From CAUTNH01 sp963543845 (GTDB taxonomy: Bacteria > Bacillota_I > Bacilli_A > Acholeplasmatales > Acholeplasmataceae), in assembly GCA_963543845.1 (NCBI GenBank), contig CAUUCL010000015.1:1-25775 (forward strand): a stretch of DNA of 25,775 bases, in the 5' to 3' direction. Shown here piece by piece: positions 1-5,995 of this stretch. Numbering within the stretch: the stretch's first letter is position 1; every line of letters starts with the position of its first letter. The notes below the pieces were generated by a model. The model was not told the DNA's origin. It did not search any database and saw only the letters and a program-made list of their open reading frames with translations. Position numbers and translations under genes: made by a program.

Positions 1-88
1 TTAATTAATTTCAATTCTAGTCAAAACAGAGTATTTTTCAAAATTTTATTTATTTTATAAAATTTATGGACTAAACAAAAGTGATGTT

Positions 89-104
89 TTTAAGTATACT
101 TAAA
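89..104. repeat. 16-bp perfect palindrome in the leader of the switch promoter
   Basis: TTTAAGTATACTTAAA is perfectly self-complementary. It lies about 60-75 bases downstream of the expected start of the leftward transcript from the promoter at 172-203. It could be an operator or nothing; A+T-rich DNA makes such palindromes more likely by chance. Confidence 0.4.
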
Positions 105-171
105 TTACAATTTATGTGAGTTTAAAACTAGTTAAACCAAAAACTTTGAACTAGATCCTAAATTTTAAATA

Positions 172-203
172 ATTATACCCCCCCCCCCCCCGCCTTTTGT
201 CAA
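172..203 (-). promoter_or_regulatory. sigma-A type promoter with a poly-G (14) spacer, probably phase-variable
   Basis: On the minus strand TTGACA (198-203) and TATAAT (172-177) are both perfect consensus boxes. The 20-base spacer consists of AAAGGC followed by 14 consecutive G residues directly against the -10 box. The usual spacer is 16-18 bases, so the read length here predicts a weak state; a tract of 11 G would give 17. Long G runs are otherwise absent from this A+T-rich window. Slippage in such a tract changes box spacing and so promoter strength, as known for meningococcal porA and opc. Transcription points out of the left edge. Confidence 0.75.
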
Positions 204-273
204 AAAATATGATAATTTATATTTTCGACATATTTTCAGTAATATTTTATTATTATAAATTCCAACAAAAATC

Positions 274-301
274 GCCTTAACTTTTCTATCAAAAATTAAG
301 G
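274..301 (-). terminator. hairpin, likely second terminator behind tRNA-Gly
   Basis: On the minus strand CCTTAA and TTAAGG arms, extended by AT pairs, enclose a GATAG loop and are followed by CGATTTTTG. It would stop read-through from tRNA-Gly before the switch promoter at 172-203. It closely resembles the hairpin at 20105-20133. Confidence 0.45.
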
Positions 302-360
302 TTTATTGCAGCGAAACTTATTCTCTAATTTATTAAGATTAACCAAATAATCCTATAGGT

Positions 361-404
361 TTTTCAGAAAACAAAAGCCCTGACTATTAAACTAATCAGA
401 GCTT
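361..404 (-). terminator. rho-independent terminator of tRNA-Gly
   Basis: On the minus strand an AAGCTCTGA arm pairs with TCAGGGCTT (one G-U pair) and is followed by TTTTGTTTTCT. It starts 12 bases after the tRNA 3' end. Confidence 0.8.
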
Positions 405-415
405 ATATTTATATT

Positions 416-490
416 TGGAGCAGACAAGGGGAATCGAACCCCCATCTTAGCCTTGGCAAGGCCACATAATAACCGTTATACTATGTCTAC
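416..490 (-). tRNA. tRNA-Gly(GCC)
   Basis: Minus-strand cloverleaf with acceptor GTAGACA paired to TGTCTGC (one U-G), anticodon loop CUUGCCAAG giving GCC, T loop GGTTCGATTCC and discriminator U. The CCA end is encoded in the DNA (416-418), unlike the other three tRNAs of the window. Confidence 0.95.
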
Positions 491-520
491 ATAATTTTGA
501 TTTAATTTTAAAACAATAAC

Positions 521-548
521 ATTATACTATTTTTAGTTATTTTGTCAA
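521..548 (-). promoter_or_regulatory. consensus promoter of tRNA-Gly
   Basis: TTGACA (543-548) and TATAAT (521-526) on the minus strand, both perfect, with a 16-base spacer. The expected start lies roughly 24 bases before the tRNA. Confidence 0.8.
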
Positions 549-600
549 ATTAAAACTATATAATTCATTGGTTTTTAACTTAGAAATTAAGACATAATAA

Positions 601-628
601 CAAAAAAGCCCACACAATTAGTGCAAGC
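601..628 (-). terminator. terminator of the ATPase gene at 678-1982
   Basis: Minus strand: GCTTGCAC pairs with GTGTGGGC (three G-U pairs) over a TAATT loop and is followed by TTTTTTG. It lies about 50 bases behind the ATPase stop codon. Confidence 0.55.
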
Positions 629-645
629 AAAGGAGATATTAAGAT

Positions 646-681
646 ATGTCAAAAAACTTTTTACAAGAACATTTATATTAA
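646..681 (+). pseudogene. 11-codon peptide or gene start remnant with a ribosome site
   Basis: AAAGGAG (629-635) stands 10 bases before an ATG that opens MSKNFLQEHLY and then a TAA. The stop overlaps the stop of the ATPase gene arriving from the other strand. It looks like the 5' end of a gene whose remainder is gone, or a chance match; I see no plus-strand promoter with good boxes. Confidence 0.2.
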
Positions 682-1982
682 CTAAGATAATCATTTAATA
701 AAAAATCAAACAAATTTATGTATTCAATCCCATTTTCATCAATGCGAGGTTTAATTATATTTTTGACAATAACTATTTTTTTAAATGAGTCGGAAATATT
801 ATTTATTGAGTTTGTTTCTTGCTTTAACTTATCAATACTATCAATTGATAAAGCAGATTGAATATAATATTTTTTCAACCCTTTAGTAGCAATAAAATCT
901 ACTTCATATTCTTTTTTTTCATATATTATCTTTCCATTTTTATCTTTTCTATTAGTTGGATTATTTACCATAACAGAGCCTGTATCTACTAAAAATCCTC
1001 TATATCTTAGTTCATTATATATAATATTTTCCATAATATAAGTCTCTTCAATTTGTCTAAAATTAAGCCTTGCATTTCTTACACCGACATCTTCAAAATA
1101 TATTTTATAAGGGGTTCCGATATATTTTTTACCCTTTATGTCATATCTAATAGACTTACTTATTAAAAAAGCGTCTTCAAAAAAGCTAATATATTTATTT
1201 ATTGTCTGACTATCTATAACTTTGTTAGTTTTACTTTTAAAAGTATTTGCTAATTTAGATGGACTGATAACTCTCGACAAATAACTTGCTAGAAGATCAA
1301 AAATTTCAGGTAGAACTTCTTGCTTGTAAATGCTATTATGTTCAATAATATCTTTAAAATATAGTTCTTGGCAAATATTTTTAAGATAACTAATTTTTTG
1401 CTCATCGTCTTTCATCATACAAACAATAGGAAGCCCACCAGTTGTTATATAGTTATCCCACGCAATATTTTTATCAAGATTTAAGCCATTTAAATACTCA
1501 CTAAAAGATAAAGGCAAAACATGTATTTCATCACCTCTACCTCTAAATTCGGTAATTATATCTTTGGATAAAAATTTAGAATTACTACCAGTTACATATA
1601 TATCGAAATTACCTCTACTAAGATAACCATTGAGCACATATTCAAAACCATCAAGCAATTGAATTTCATCTAATAAAAGATAATATTTCTCACAACCATT
1701 AGTTTTTTTATCGATAAAAGATGTAAAACTTTGATAAGGAATTTTTTGTTTTTCTTTTCTAAGAGAAATTATATCAACATTAATAAGCGCTAAATCAGTT
1801 GCAGAATCAAAAGCAAACCTAATAATATTTTTTTTATTTACACCTTTTTCTATTAAGTAATTATAAAAAATATTATTTAGTAAAAATGACTTTCCAGCCC
1901 TTCTTGTGCCCGATATAATTTTAATTAGTCCATTATCTAATCTAGCAATTAAACGTTTTAAATATAGATTTCTTTCAAACAT
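678..1982 (-). CDS. AAA ATPase with C-terminal DUF4143 domain
   Basis: A 434-residue ATPase of the AAA_14 plus DUF4143 family, whose members are common accessory genes of uncertain role. Near the N-terminus the P-loop reads SGTRRAGKS and the Walker B strand YYLLLDEIQ. The C-terminal part has the nuclease-fold signature YEVDFIA, but the usual following EVK is replaced by YIQSALS, so a catalytic PD-(D/E)xK site is probably absent. I start at the ATG at 1982 (MFERNLYLK matches the usual family start); a GTG six codons upstream is possible. It has its own promoter at 2025-2053 and no operon partner. A distant relative with an intact EVK lies at 13819-15174. Substrate and cellular role cannot be read from the sequence. 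Confidence 0.85.
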   Translation of the reverse strand: MFERNLYLKRLIARLDNGLIKIISGTRRAGKSFLLNNIFYNYLIEKGVNKKNIIRFAFDSATDLALINVDIISLRKEKQKIPYQSFTSFIDKKTNGCEKYYLLLDEIQLLDGFEYVLNGYLSRGNFDIYVTGSNSKFLSKDIITEFRGRGDEIHVLPLSFSEYLNGLNLDKNIAWDNYITTGGLPIVCMMKDDEQKISYLKNICQELYFKDIIEHNSIYKQEVLPEIFDLLASYLSRVISPSKLANTFKSKTNKVIDSQTINKYISFFEDAFLISKSIRYDIKGKKYIGTPYKIYFEDVGVRNARLNFRQIEETYIMENIIYNELRYRGFLVDTGSVMVNNPTNRKDKNGKIIYEKKEYEVDFIATKGLKKYYIQSALSIDSIDKLKQETNSINNISDSFKKIVIVKNIIKPRIDENGIEYINLFDFLLNDYLS

Positions 1983-2024
1983 AATTTCCAAATTCCTCAC
2001 AGTTCTTTGATTTTTTTCGATTTT

Positions 2025-2053
2025 ATTATACCACGAATGTCATAACCAACCAA
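2025..2053 (-). promoter_or_regulatory. promoter of the ATPase gene at 678-1982
   Basis: Minus strand extended -10 TGGTATAAT (TATAAT at 2025-2030) with a 17-base spacer to TTGGTT (2048-2053). The -35 is weak; the TGn extension compensates. Confidence 0.6.
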
Positions 2054-2125
2054 TAAAAAAGTATTAACTCTAAATTATATCTCACATTAAAAAATTTATA
2101 TTTATTATTTAATACTTTAATTTTA

Positions 2126-2134
2126 TGCTATAAT
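2126..2134 (+). promoter_or_regulatory. extended -10 promoter of tRNA-Cys
   Basis: TGCTATAAT, nine bases before the tRNA 5' end. No convincing -35 is visible. Confidence 0.65.
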
Positions 2135-2143
2135 ACATAAGAT

Positions 2144-2215
2144 GGTTCCGTAGCCAAGCTGGTAAGGCAGTGCTCTGCAAAAGCTCGATCATCGGTTCAA
2201 ATCCGGTCGGAACCT
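2144..2215 (+). tRNA. tRNA-Cys(GCA)
   Basis: Acceptor GGTTCCG pairs with CGGAACC, the anticodon loop CUGCAAA gives GCA, and discriminator U73 is the known identity base for Cys. CCA is not encoded. The anticodon stem has one U-U mismatch (GUGCU against AGCUC). Confidence 0.95.
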
Positions 2216-2242
2216 CAATTTTTTAATATAAAAATTATCTAA

Positions 2243-2275
2243 AGTAAAAATAGGCATAATGCCTATTTTTTACTT
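2243..2275. terminator. bidirectional terminator between tRNA-Cys and recA
   Basis: AAAAATAGGCA pairs with TGCCTATTTTT over a two-base loop, with T-rich sequence on both sides. The recA stop codon (2263-2265) lies inside the stem. It serves both convergent units. Confidence 0.8.
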
Positions 2276-3252
2276 ATTAGCTCTTTGATTTTTTTATCTA
2301 TTTCAGTATATGTTTCAGTATTTTTATTTAAAAATTCTAAAACGCTATTTTTGCCTTGTCCGATTTTTTCACCACCGTAAGAATACCAAGAGCCTGCTTT
2401 TTCAATTATATTATACTCAACAGCAAGGTCAACTAACTCGTCAATATAAGAAAATCCCTTGCCATAATAAATTGTGGTTTCTACCTTTTTAAAAGGAGGT
2501 GCAACTTTATTTTTAACAACTGATATTTTAACAACATTACCAACTACATCTTTTTCTAATTTTAACTGTTCACCTTTTCTTATATCAAGTCTAATTGATG
2601 AGTAAAATTTTAATGCTCTTCCTCCTGGAGTTGTCTCAGGAGAACCATATAAGACTCCAACTTTTTCTCTTATTTGATTTATGAAAATAACAACAGTATT
2701 AGCTTTTGAAATAATTCCTGATAATTTTCTCATTGCCTGACTCATAAGACGAGCTTGAAGACCTACATGATTATCTCCCATCTCACCTGCAATTTCAGCC
2801 TCAGGAACTAATGCTGCAACTGAATCAACAACTAATAAATCGATTGCCTCTGATCTAATTAGGGCCTCTGCAATTTCAAGTGCCTGCTCACCTGTGTCAG
2901 GTTGCGATAAGACTAACTTATCAAGATTTACTTCTAATTTTTTAGCATAAGTTGCATCTAGAGCATGCTCTGCGTCGATAAATGCAACCTCTCCTCCCAT
3001 TTTTTGCGCCTCAGCAATTGCATGAAGAGCCAGAGTTGTTTTACCACTTGATTCAGGACCATATATTTCAATTATTCTTCCTCTTGGATATCCGCCAACA
3101 CCAAGAGCATTATCAAGTAAAAGCGAGCCAGTTGGTATTACATCAATATCAATTTTTTCTTTTTCGCCAAGCATCATAACTGAGCCTTTTCCATATTGTT
3201 TTTCAATTTGCGATATTGCTTTAAGTAGTGCTTCATTTTTTTTATTATCCAT
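2263..3252 (-). CDS. recA: recombinase RecA
   Basis: ATP-dependent DNA strand-exchange protein for homologous recombination and SOS signalling. Of its 329 residues the visible signatures are the Walker A GPESSGKTT, the strand LLVVDSVAAL, the RecA motif QARLMSQAMRKL and the loop around GSPETTPGGRALKF. I start at the ATG at 3252 because AAAGGTGAT stands a few bases upstream; a GTG three codons earlier overlaps that ribosome site. The protein ends in IKELISKK, so the acidic C-terminal tail of many RecA proteins is missing and the chain is about 20 residues short. pgsA lies 49 bases upstream on the same strand, a neighbourhood familiar from Bacillota. Confidence 0.98.
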   Translation of the reverse strand: MDNKKNEALLKAISQIEKQYGKGSVMMLGEKEKIDIDVIPTGSLLLDNALGVGGYPRGRIIEIYGPESSGKTTLALHAIAEAQKMGGEVAFIDAEHALDATYAKKLEVNLDKLVLSQPDTGEQALEIAEALIRSEAIDLLVVDSVAALVPEAEIAGEMGDNHVGLQARLMSQAMRKLSGIISKANTVVIFINQIREKVGVLYGSPETTPGGRALKFYSSIRLDIRKGEQLKLEKDVVGNVVKISVVKNKVAPPFKKVETTIYYGKGFSYIDELVDLAVEYNIIEKAGSWYSYGGEKIGQGKNSVLEFLNKNTETYTEIDKKIKELISKK

Positions 3253-3301
3253 TTTTATCACCTTTCATATATATAGTAGCTAAAAAAATATATTTTACTT
3301 T

Positions 3302-3952
3302 TTAATCCTTTTTAGCTTTTAATGATTTTTTTAATATTTCTCTATTTTTTATAACATACTCAAATCCTGACACGATAGTTAAAATAACTGCAATCCAAAG
3401 AAGAATAATAGATAAATAAAAATCTTTTCCTCCAAGCAAAAATGATATAAAAAATTCTTTAAATGCTAGCACTATAATTGAAACCATCGTAAAGGCGGTT
3501 TTTATTTTCCCAAGCCATCCTGCCGCAACAACACATCCCTCTTCCATAAAAACAAGCCTAAAGCCAGTTATCAAAAACTCTCTTAATAAAATTATAATGA
3601 CTGCAACAATTATTTGAATATCAAGCCTTGATATATTTTCTTTAAATTCTTTATATGTTAATAAAATTAAAAAAGCTGATACAACTAAAAGTTTATCTAA
3701 AATTGGATCTAAAAACTTTCCAAAAGTTGTGACCTCATTTTTCTTTCTTGCAAAATACCCATCTAAAAAATCTGAAAAAGAACCAATTATAAATAAAATA
3801 ATAAATATAAAATGTCCAACCGACATACTATGTCCTTTTATTTTATAAAGTGGCATTCCTAGTGGAAAGTTATAAATTCCTAAAATTCCAAATAATACCA
3901 TTATAGGAATTATAAAAAAGCGTGAAATTGTTATTTTATTAGCTAAAGTCAA
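3302..3952 (-). CDS. pgsA: CDP-diacylglycerol--glycerol-3-phosphate 3-phosphatidyltransferase
   Basis: Membrane enzyme making phosphatidylglycerol phosphate from CDP-diacylglycerol and glycerol 3-phosphate, the committed step to phosphatidylglycerol and cardiolipin. In 216 residues the complete CDP-alcohol phosphatidyltransferase motif is present: D61, D64, G65, A68, R69, G78, D82 and D86 with the expected spacing. Several hydrophobic helices flank it (about 7-27, 45-60, 85-100, 110-130, 150-172, 180-200). The start is a TTG, supported by AAAGGAG seven bases upstream and the typical N-terminus. It probably forms a transcript with recA, although recA may also have a weak promoter of its own. 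Confidence 0.95.
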   Translation of the reverse strand: MTLANKITISRFFIIPIMVLFGILGIYNFPLGMPLYKIKGHSMSVGHFIFIILFIIGSFSDFLDGYFARKKNEVTTFGKFLDPILDKLLVVSAFLILLTYKEFKENISRLDIQIIVAVIIILLREFLITGFRLVFMEEGCVVAAGWLGKIKTAFTMVSIIVLAFKEFFISFLLGGKDFYLSIILLWIAVILTIVSGFEYVIKNREILKKSLKAKKD

Positions 3953-3971
3953 TTTAATTCTCCTTTAAAAT

Positions 3972-4000
3972 TTGATTTTTTTTATTATATTTGGTAAAAT
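3972..4000 (+). promoter_or_regulatory. promoter of rpsT, overlapping the divergent pgsA -10
   Basis: TTGATT (3972-3977), 17-base spacer, TAAAAT (3995-4000). A minus-strand TATAAT for pgsA (3984-3989) sits inside this spacer, so polymerases serving the two genes would compete for the same DNA. Confidence 0.65.
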
Positions 4001-4027
4001 ATCTAAGTAATATTTTAGGGAGGACAT

Positions 4028-4291
4028 ATGGCAAATATTAAGCAACAAATTAAAAGAAACAAAACAAATGAGATAAGACACCAAAGAAATGTTGCCTTCA
4101 AGTCTAAAGTTAAAACTTCAATGAAAAAAGTTGAACAAGCAGTTAAAGCAAATGATAAGAAATTAGCACTTGAACTTTTAAATCTAGCTTACAAAGATTT
4201 AGATACAGCTAACTCAAAAGGTTTATATCACAAAAACTTTGTTTCAAGAAATAAATCACGTCTTGCAAAAGATGTTGCATCTATTAAATAA
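4028..4291 (+). CDS. rpsT: 30S ribosomal protein bS20
   Basis: An 87-residue primary 16S rRNA-binding protein of the small subunit. The start MANIKQQIKRNKTN, the Lys/Arg-rich helical composition and the length fit bS20 throughout, including the late SRLAKDVA segment. GGGAGG stands six bases before the ATG, a strong ribosome site that fits a highly expressed gene. It is transcribed alone from the promoter at 3972-4000 and ends in the hairpin at 4295-4311. It is one of the few plus-strand genes of the window. Confidence 0.97.
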   Translation: MANIKQQIKRNKTNEIRHQRNVAFKSKVKTSMKKVEQAVKANDKKLALELLNLAYKDLDTANSKGLYHKNFVSRNKSRLAKDVASIK

Positions 4292-4294
4292 ATT

Positions 4295-4317
4295 AAGGTA
4301 TTAAATACCTTTTTTTA
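4295..4317. terminator. terminator between rpsT and the exonuclease gene
   Basis: AAGGTAT pairs with ATACCTT over a TAA loop and is followed on the plus strand by a T run. It starts three bases behind the rpsT stop and can also serve the convergent exonuclease gene, whose stop (4315-4317) touches it. Confidence 0.75.
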
Positions 4318-4983
4318 TTTTTTAAGATTAAATATCTCTTTTCCTGCTCCCTTTTGATTTATGTAAATAACATAAGGAAGTCTTTCAGATTCCCTAACTG
4401 GATATTTAGGATTTTGTCCTAGGACATTAACATATTTTTTTAAATTAAAATTTAAATTAAACTCACTTGATATTCTAAGGTTTAACTCATGCAATAAATT
4501 ATAAGTTGCATTTGCATCATCTAATGCCCTGTGGGAGTTTACACCTTCTATATTTAAGTTTAAAATGGCATCTTTTAACTTATGAGGATAAGGATAAAAA
4601 TCCTTATAAACTGCCATTACATCTAAAATGGGATTTTTTATTGTAAAATCATTTTTAAAAGATTTTATAAACTCGTTAAAAAACTTAATATCAAATTGCA
4701 AATTATAAGCAATTAAAAGCATATTCTCTTCATATACGCTTATAATTTTTTTATAAGCATCAAACTTGCTAATTCCATTTTTTTCTAATATTTCATCTGT
4801 AATGTTAGTTAATTTTACAATTAAATCAGGAAGTGGCTTTGATTGTTTTATTAAAATATTCTCTTCTTTTATTTTAATAATTTTATCATCTTTTTTCTCC
4901 AAGAGAATATAACCAATTTCAATTATCTCATCAAGCCTGTAATCAAGTCCTGTGGTTTCTAAATCAAATATTAAATACTTCAT
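4315..4983 (-). CDS. DEDDh 3'-5' exonuclease, DnaQ/PolC-type
   Basis: A 222-residue exonuclease of the RNase T/DnaQ superfamily. All catalytic residues are visible: D7 and E9 in FDLETTG, D98 in YNLQFD, and H151 with D156 in HRALDD. The segment LTNITDEIL is typical of proofreading-type members. It may act as a stand-alone proofreading subunit or in repair or RNA trimming; the sequence does not decide. The start has AAGGAG six bases upstream. The gene follows holA with a single base between stop and ATG, so the two are translationally coupled. The tail after residue 180 carries no domain I recognise. Confidence 0.85.
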   Translation of the reverse strand: MKYLIFDLETTGLDYRLDEIIEIGYILLEKKDDKIIKIKEENILIKQSKPLPDLIVKLTNITDEILEKNGISKFDAYKKIISVYEENMLLIAYNLQFDIKFFNEFIKSFKNDFTIKNPILDVMAVYKDFYPYPHKLKDAILNLNIEGVNSHRALDDANATYNLLHELNLRISSEFNLNFNLKKYVNVLGQNPKYPVRESERLPYVIYINQKGAGKEIFNLKK

Positions 4984-4984
4984 A

Positions 4985-5941
4985 CTAACTCCTTATTAAA
5001 AATAGCTCAAGCGCATAATTAGGATCGACTTGTCCTGATTTTATCATATGATCAACTCTTGCAAGAGCAATGATCATCTCATCTAATCTTTGGCTATTTA
5101 TTTTTTTTAAATCATTTAAAAGATAATAAAGCTGTCCTTGGCTTACTTGGAGATAGCTTTGAATATAATCATTTCCTCTTTTTTTATTTTTTAAGATTTT
5201 ACATATTGATAACTGGTATAATCTTTTAAAGATTAAACTCATTATCTGAGTATGTTTTATATTTTTAAGCAGAAGGTTATTGTAGACCTTAATTAAATTT
5301 TCCTTATCATCTTCTAAAAGATAGTTTGTAACTTCAAAGATATTACTATCTATATCATCTGATACTAAAAGGTTGATATCTTCTTCTTTTATTTTTTTAT
5401 CATTAAGCTTATAAAGCTTTAGCTTTTCAAGTTCATTAAAAAGCCTTGCATAGCTTTTATTAACTTTTAAAAATAAATATTCAATGTCTTCTTTTTTTAT
5501 CTCATAGCCATCTTTTAAACTATCTTTATAAACCTCGTTTAGATACTCTTTTTCATCAGGATTTTTTATCTCATTTATTTTTACATATTTAATTATTAAC
5601 TTTGACATTAAAGAGTCATCTTTTTTAATTTTTTCTTTAAGTTTAATAATTAAACTAATACTACTACTTTCCTTTTTTAAATAATTTTCAAAAAGATTTA
5701 AAAGCATCTTATCAGGGCTTTTTAAACTTTCAACTCCCGATAATATAACAACCCTATCATCTGAAAAAAATGATTCAGTCGAGATTTGCTCGCAAAAATC
5801 AGAAAAACTATTTTCAGCTAAATCATATGAAAATAAATTATACTCAGTTATATTATTTTTTGTAAGTTTAAGTGATTCTTCTAATACTTTCCTATCAAGT
5901 AAAAAACTATCTTCACTATAAAAACAATTTTGATATTTCAT
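4985..5941 (-). CDS. holA: DNA polymerase III subunit delta
   Basis: Clamp-loader subunit that opens the beta sliding clamp within the delta/delta'/tau complex. The 318-residue length, the N-terminal pattern with SFLLDRKVLEES, the central LSGVESL segment and the all-helical C-terminal collar region ending in YALELFLIRS fit the HolA family; as in other bacteria it has no active P-loop. No ribosome site precedes the ATG: TATAAT ends only six bases upstream, so the mRNA should be leaderless. The exonuclease gene follows one base behind the stop. Identification rests on overall pattern and length rather than on one catalytic motif. Confidence 0.88.
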   Translation of the reverse strand: MKYQNCFYSEDSFLLDRKVLEESLKLTKNNITEYNLFSYDLAENSFSDFCEQISTESFFSDDRVVILSGVESLKSPDKMLLNLFENYLKKESSSISLIIKLKEKIKKDDSLMSKLIIKYVKINEIKNPDEKEYLNEVYKDSLKDGYEIKKEDIEYLFLKVNKSYARLFNELEKLKLYKLNDKKIKEEDINLLVSDDIDSNIFEVTNYLLEDDKENLIKVYNNLLLKNIKHTQIMSLIFKRLYQLSICKILKNKKRGNDYIQSYLQVSQGQLYYLLNDLKKINSQRLDEMIIALARVDHMIKSGQVDPNYALELFLIRS

Positions 5942-5947
5942 ATACTT

Positions 5948-5977
5948 ATTATATCAAAAATAAAATAAAAAGGACAA
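5948..5977 (-). promoter_or_regulatory. leaderless promoter of holA
   Basis: Minus strand TATAAT (5948-5953), then six bases, then ATG at 5941. A start seven bases after the -10 falls on the A of ATG, leaving no room for a ribosome site. The best -35 is TTGTCC (5972-5977) with an 18-base spacer, which lies inside the terminator hairpin of the preceding gene. Confidence 0.6.
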
Positions 5978-5988
5978 ATGTCCTTTTT
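5951..5988 (-). terminator. terminator of the giant surface protein gene
   Basis: AAAAAGGACA (5967-5976) pairs with TGTCCTTTTT (5979-5988), followed on the minus strand by TTTTATTTTATTTTT. It lies eight bases behind the stop of the giant gene and overlaps the holA promoter. Confidence 0.8.
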
Positions 5989-5995
5989 ACTTTAT

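Larger units (their letters stand above)
1..415. other. gene-free left end (leader of an off-window gene, switch promoter, hairpins)
   Basis: I find no coding region here. On the minus strand it holds, in order of transcription, two terminator-like hairpins behind tRNA-Gly (375-404 and 274-301), then the promoter with the G14 spacer (172-203), then at least 165 bases of leader running off the left edge. No ATG occurs on the minus strand between the promoter and position 1, so the controlled gene must start outside the window. A perfect 16-base palindrome lies at 89-104 in the leader. Confidence 0.7.

Noticed and set aside
169..260. A plus-strand frame through the C run giving a poly-proline peptide
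   Set aside because: It has no start codon, is about 30 codons long and lacks a ribosome site; the run fits better as a promoter spacer than as a coding frameshift tract.
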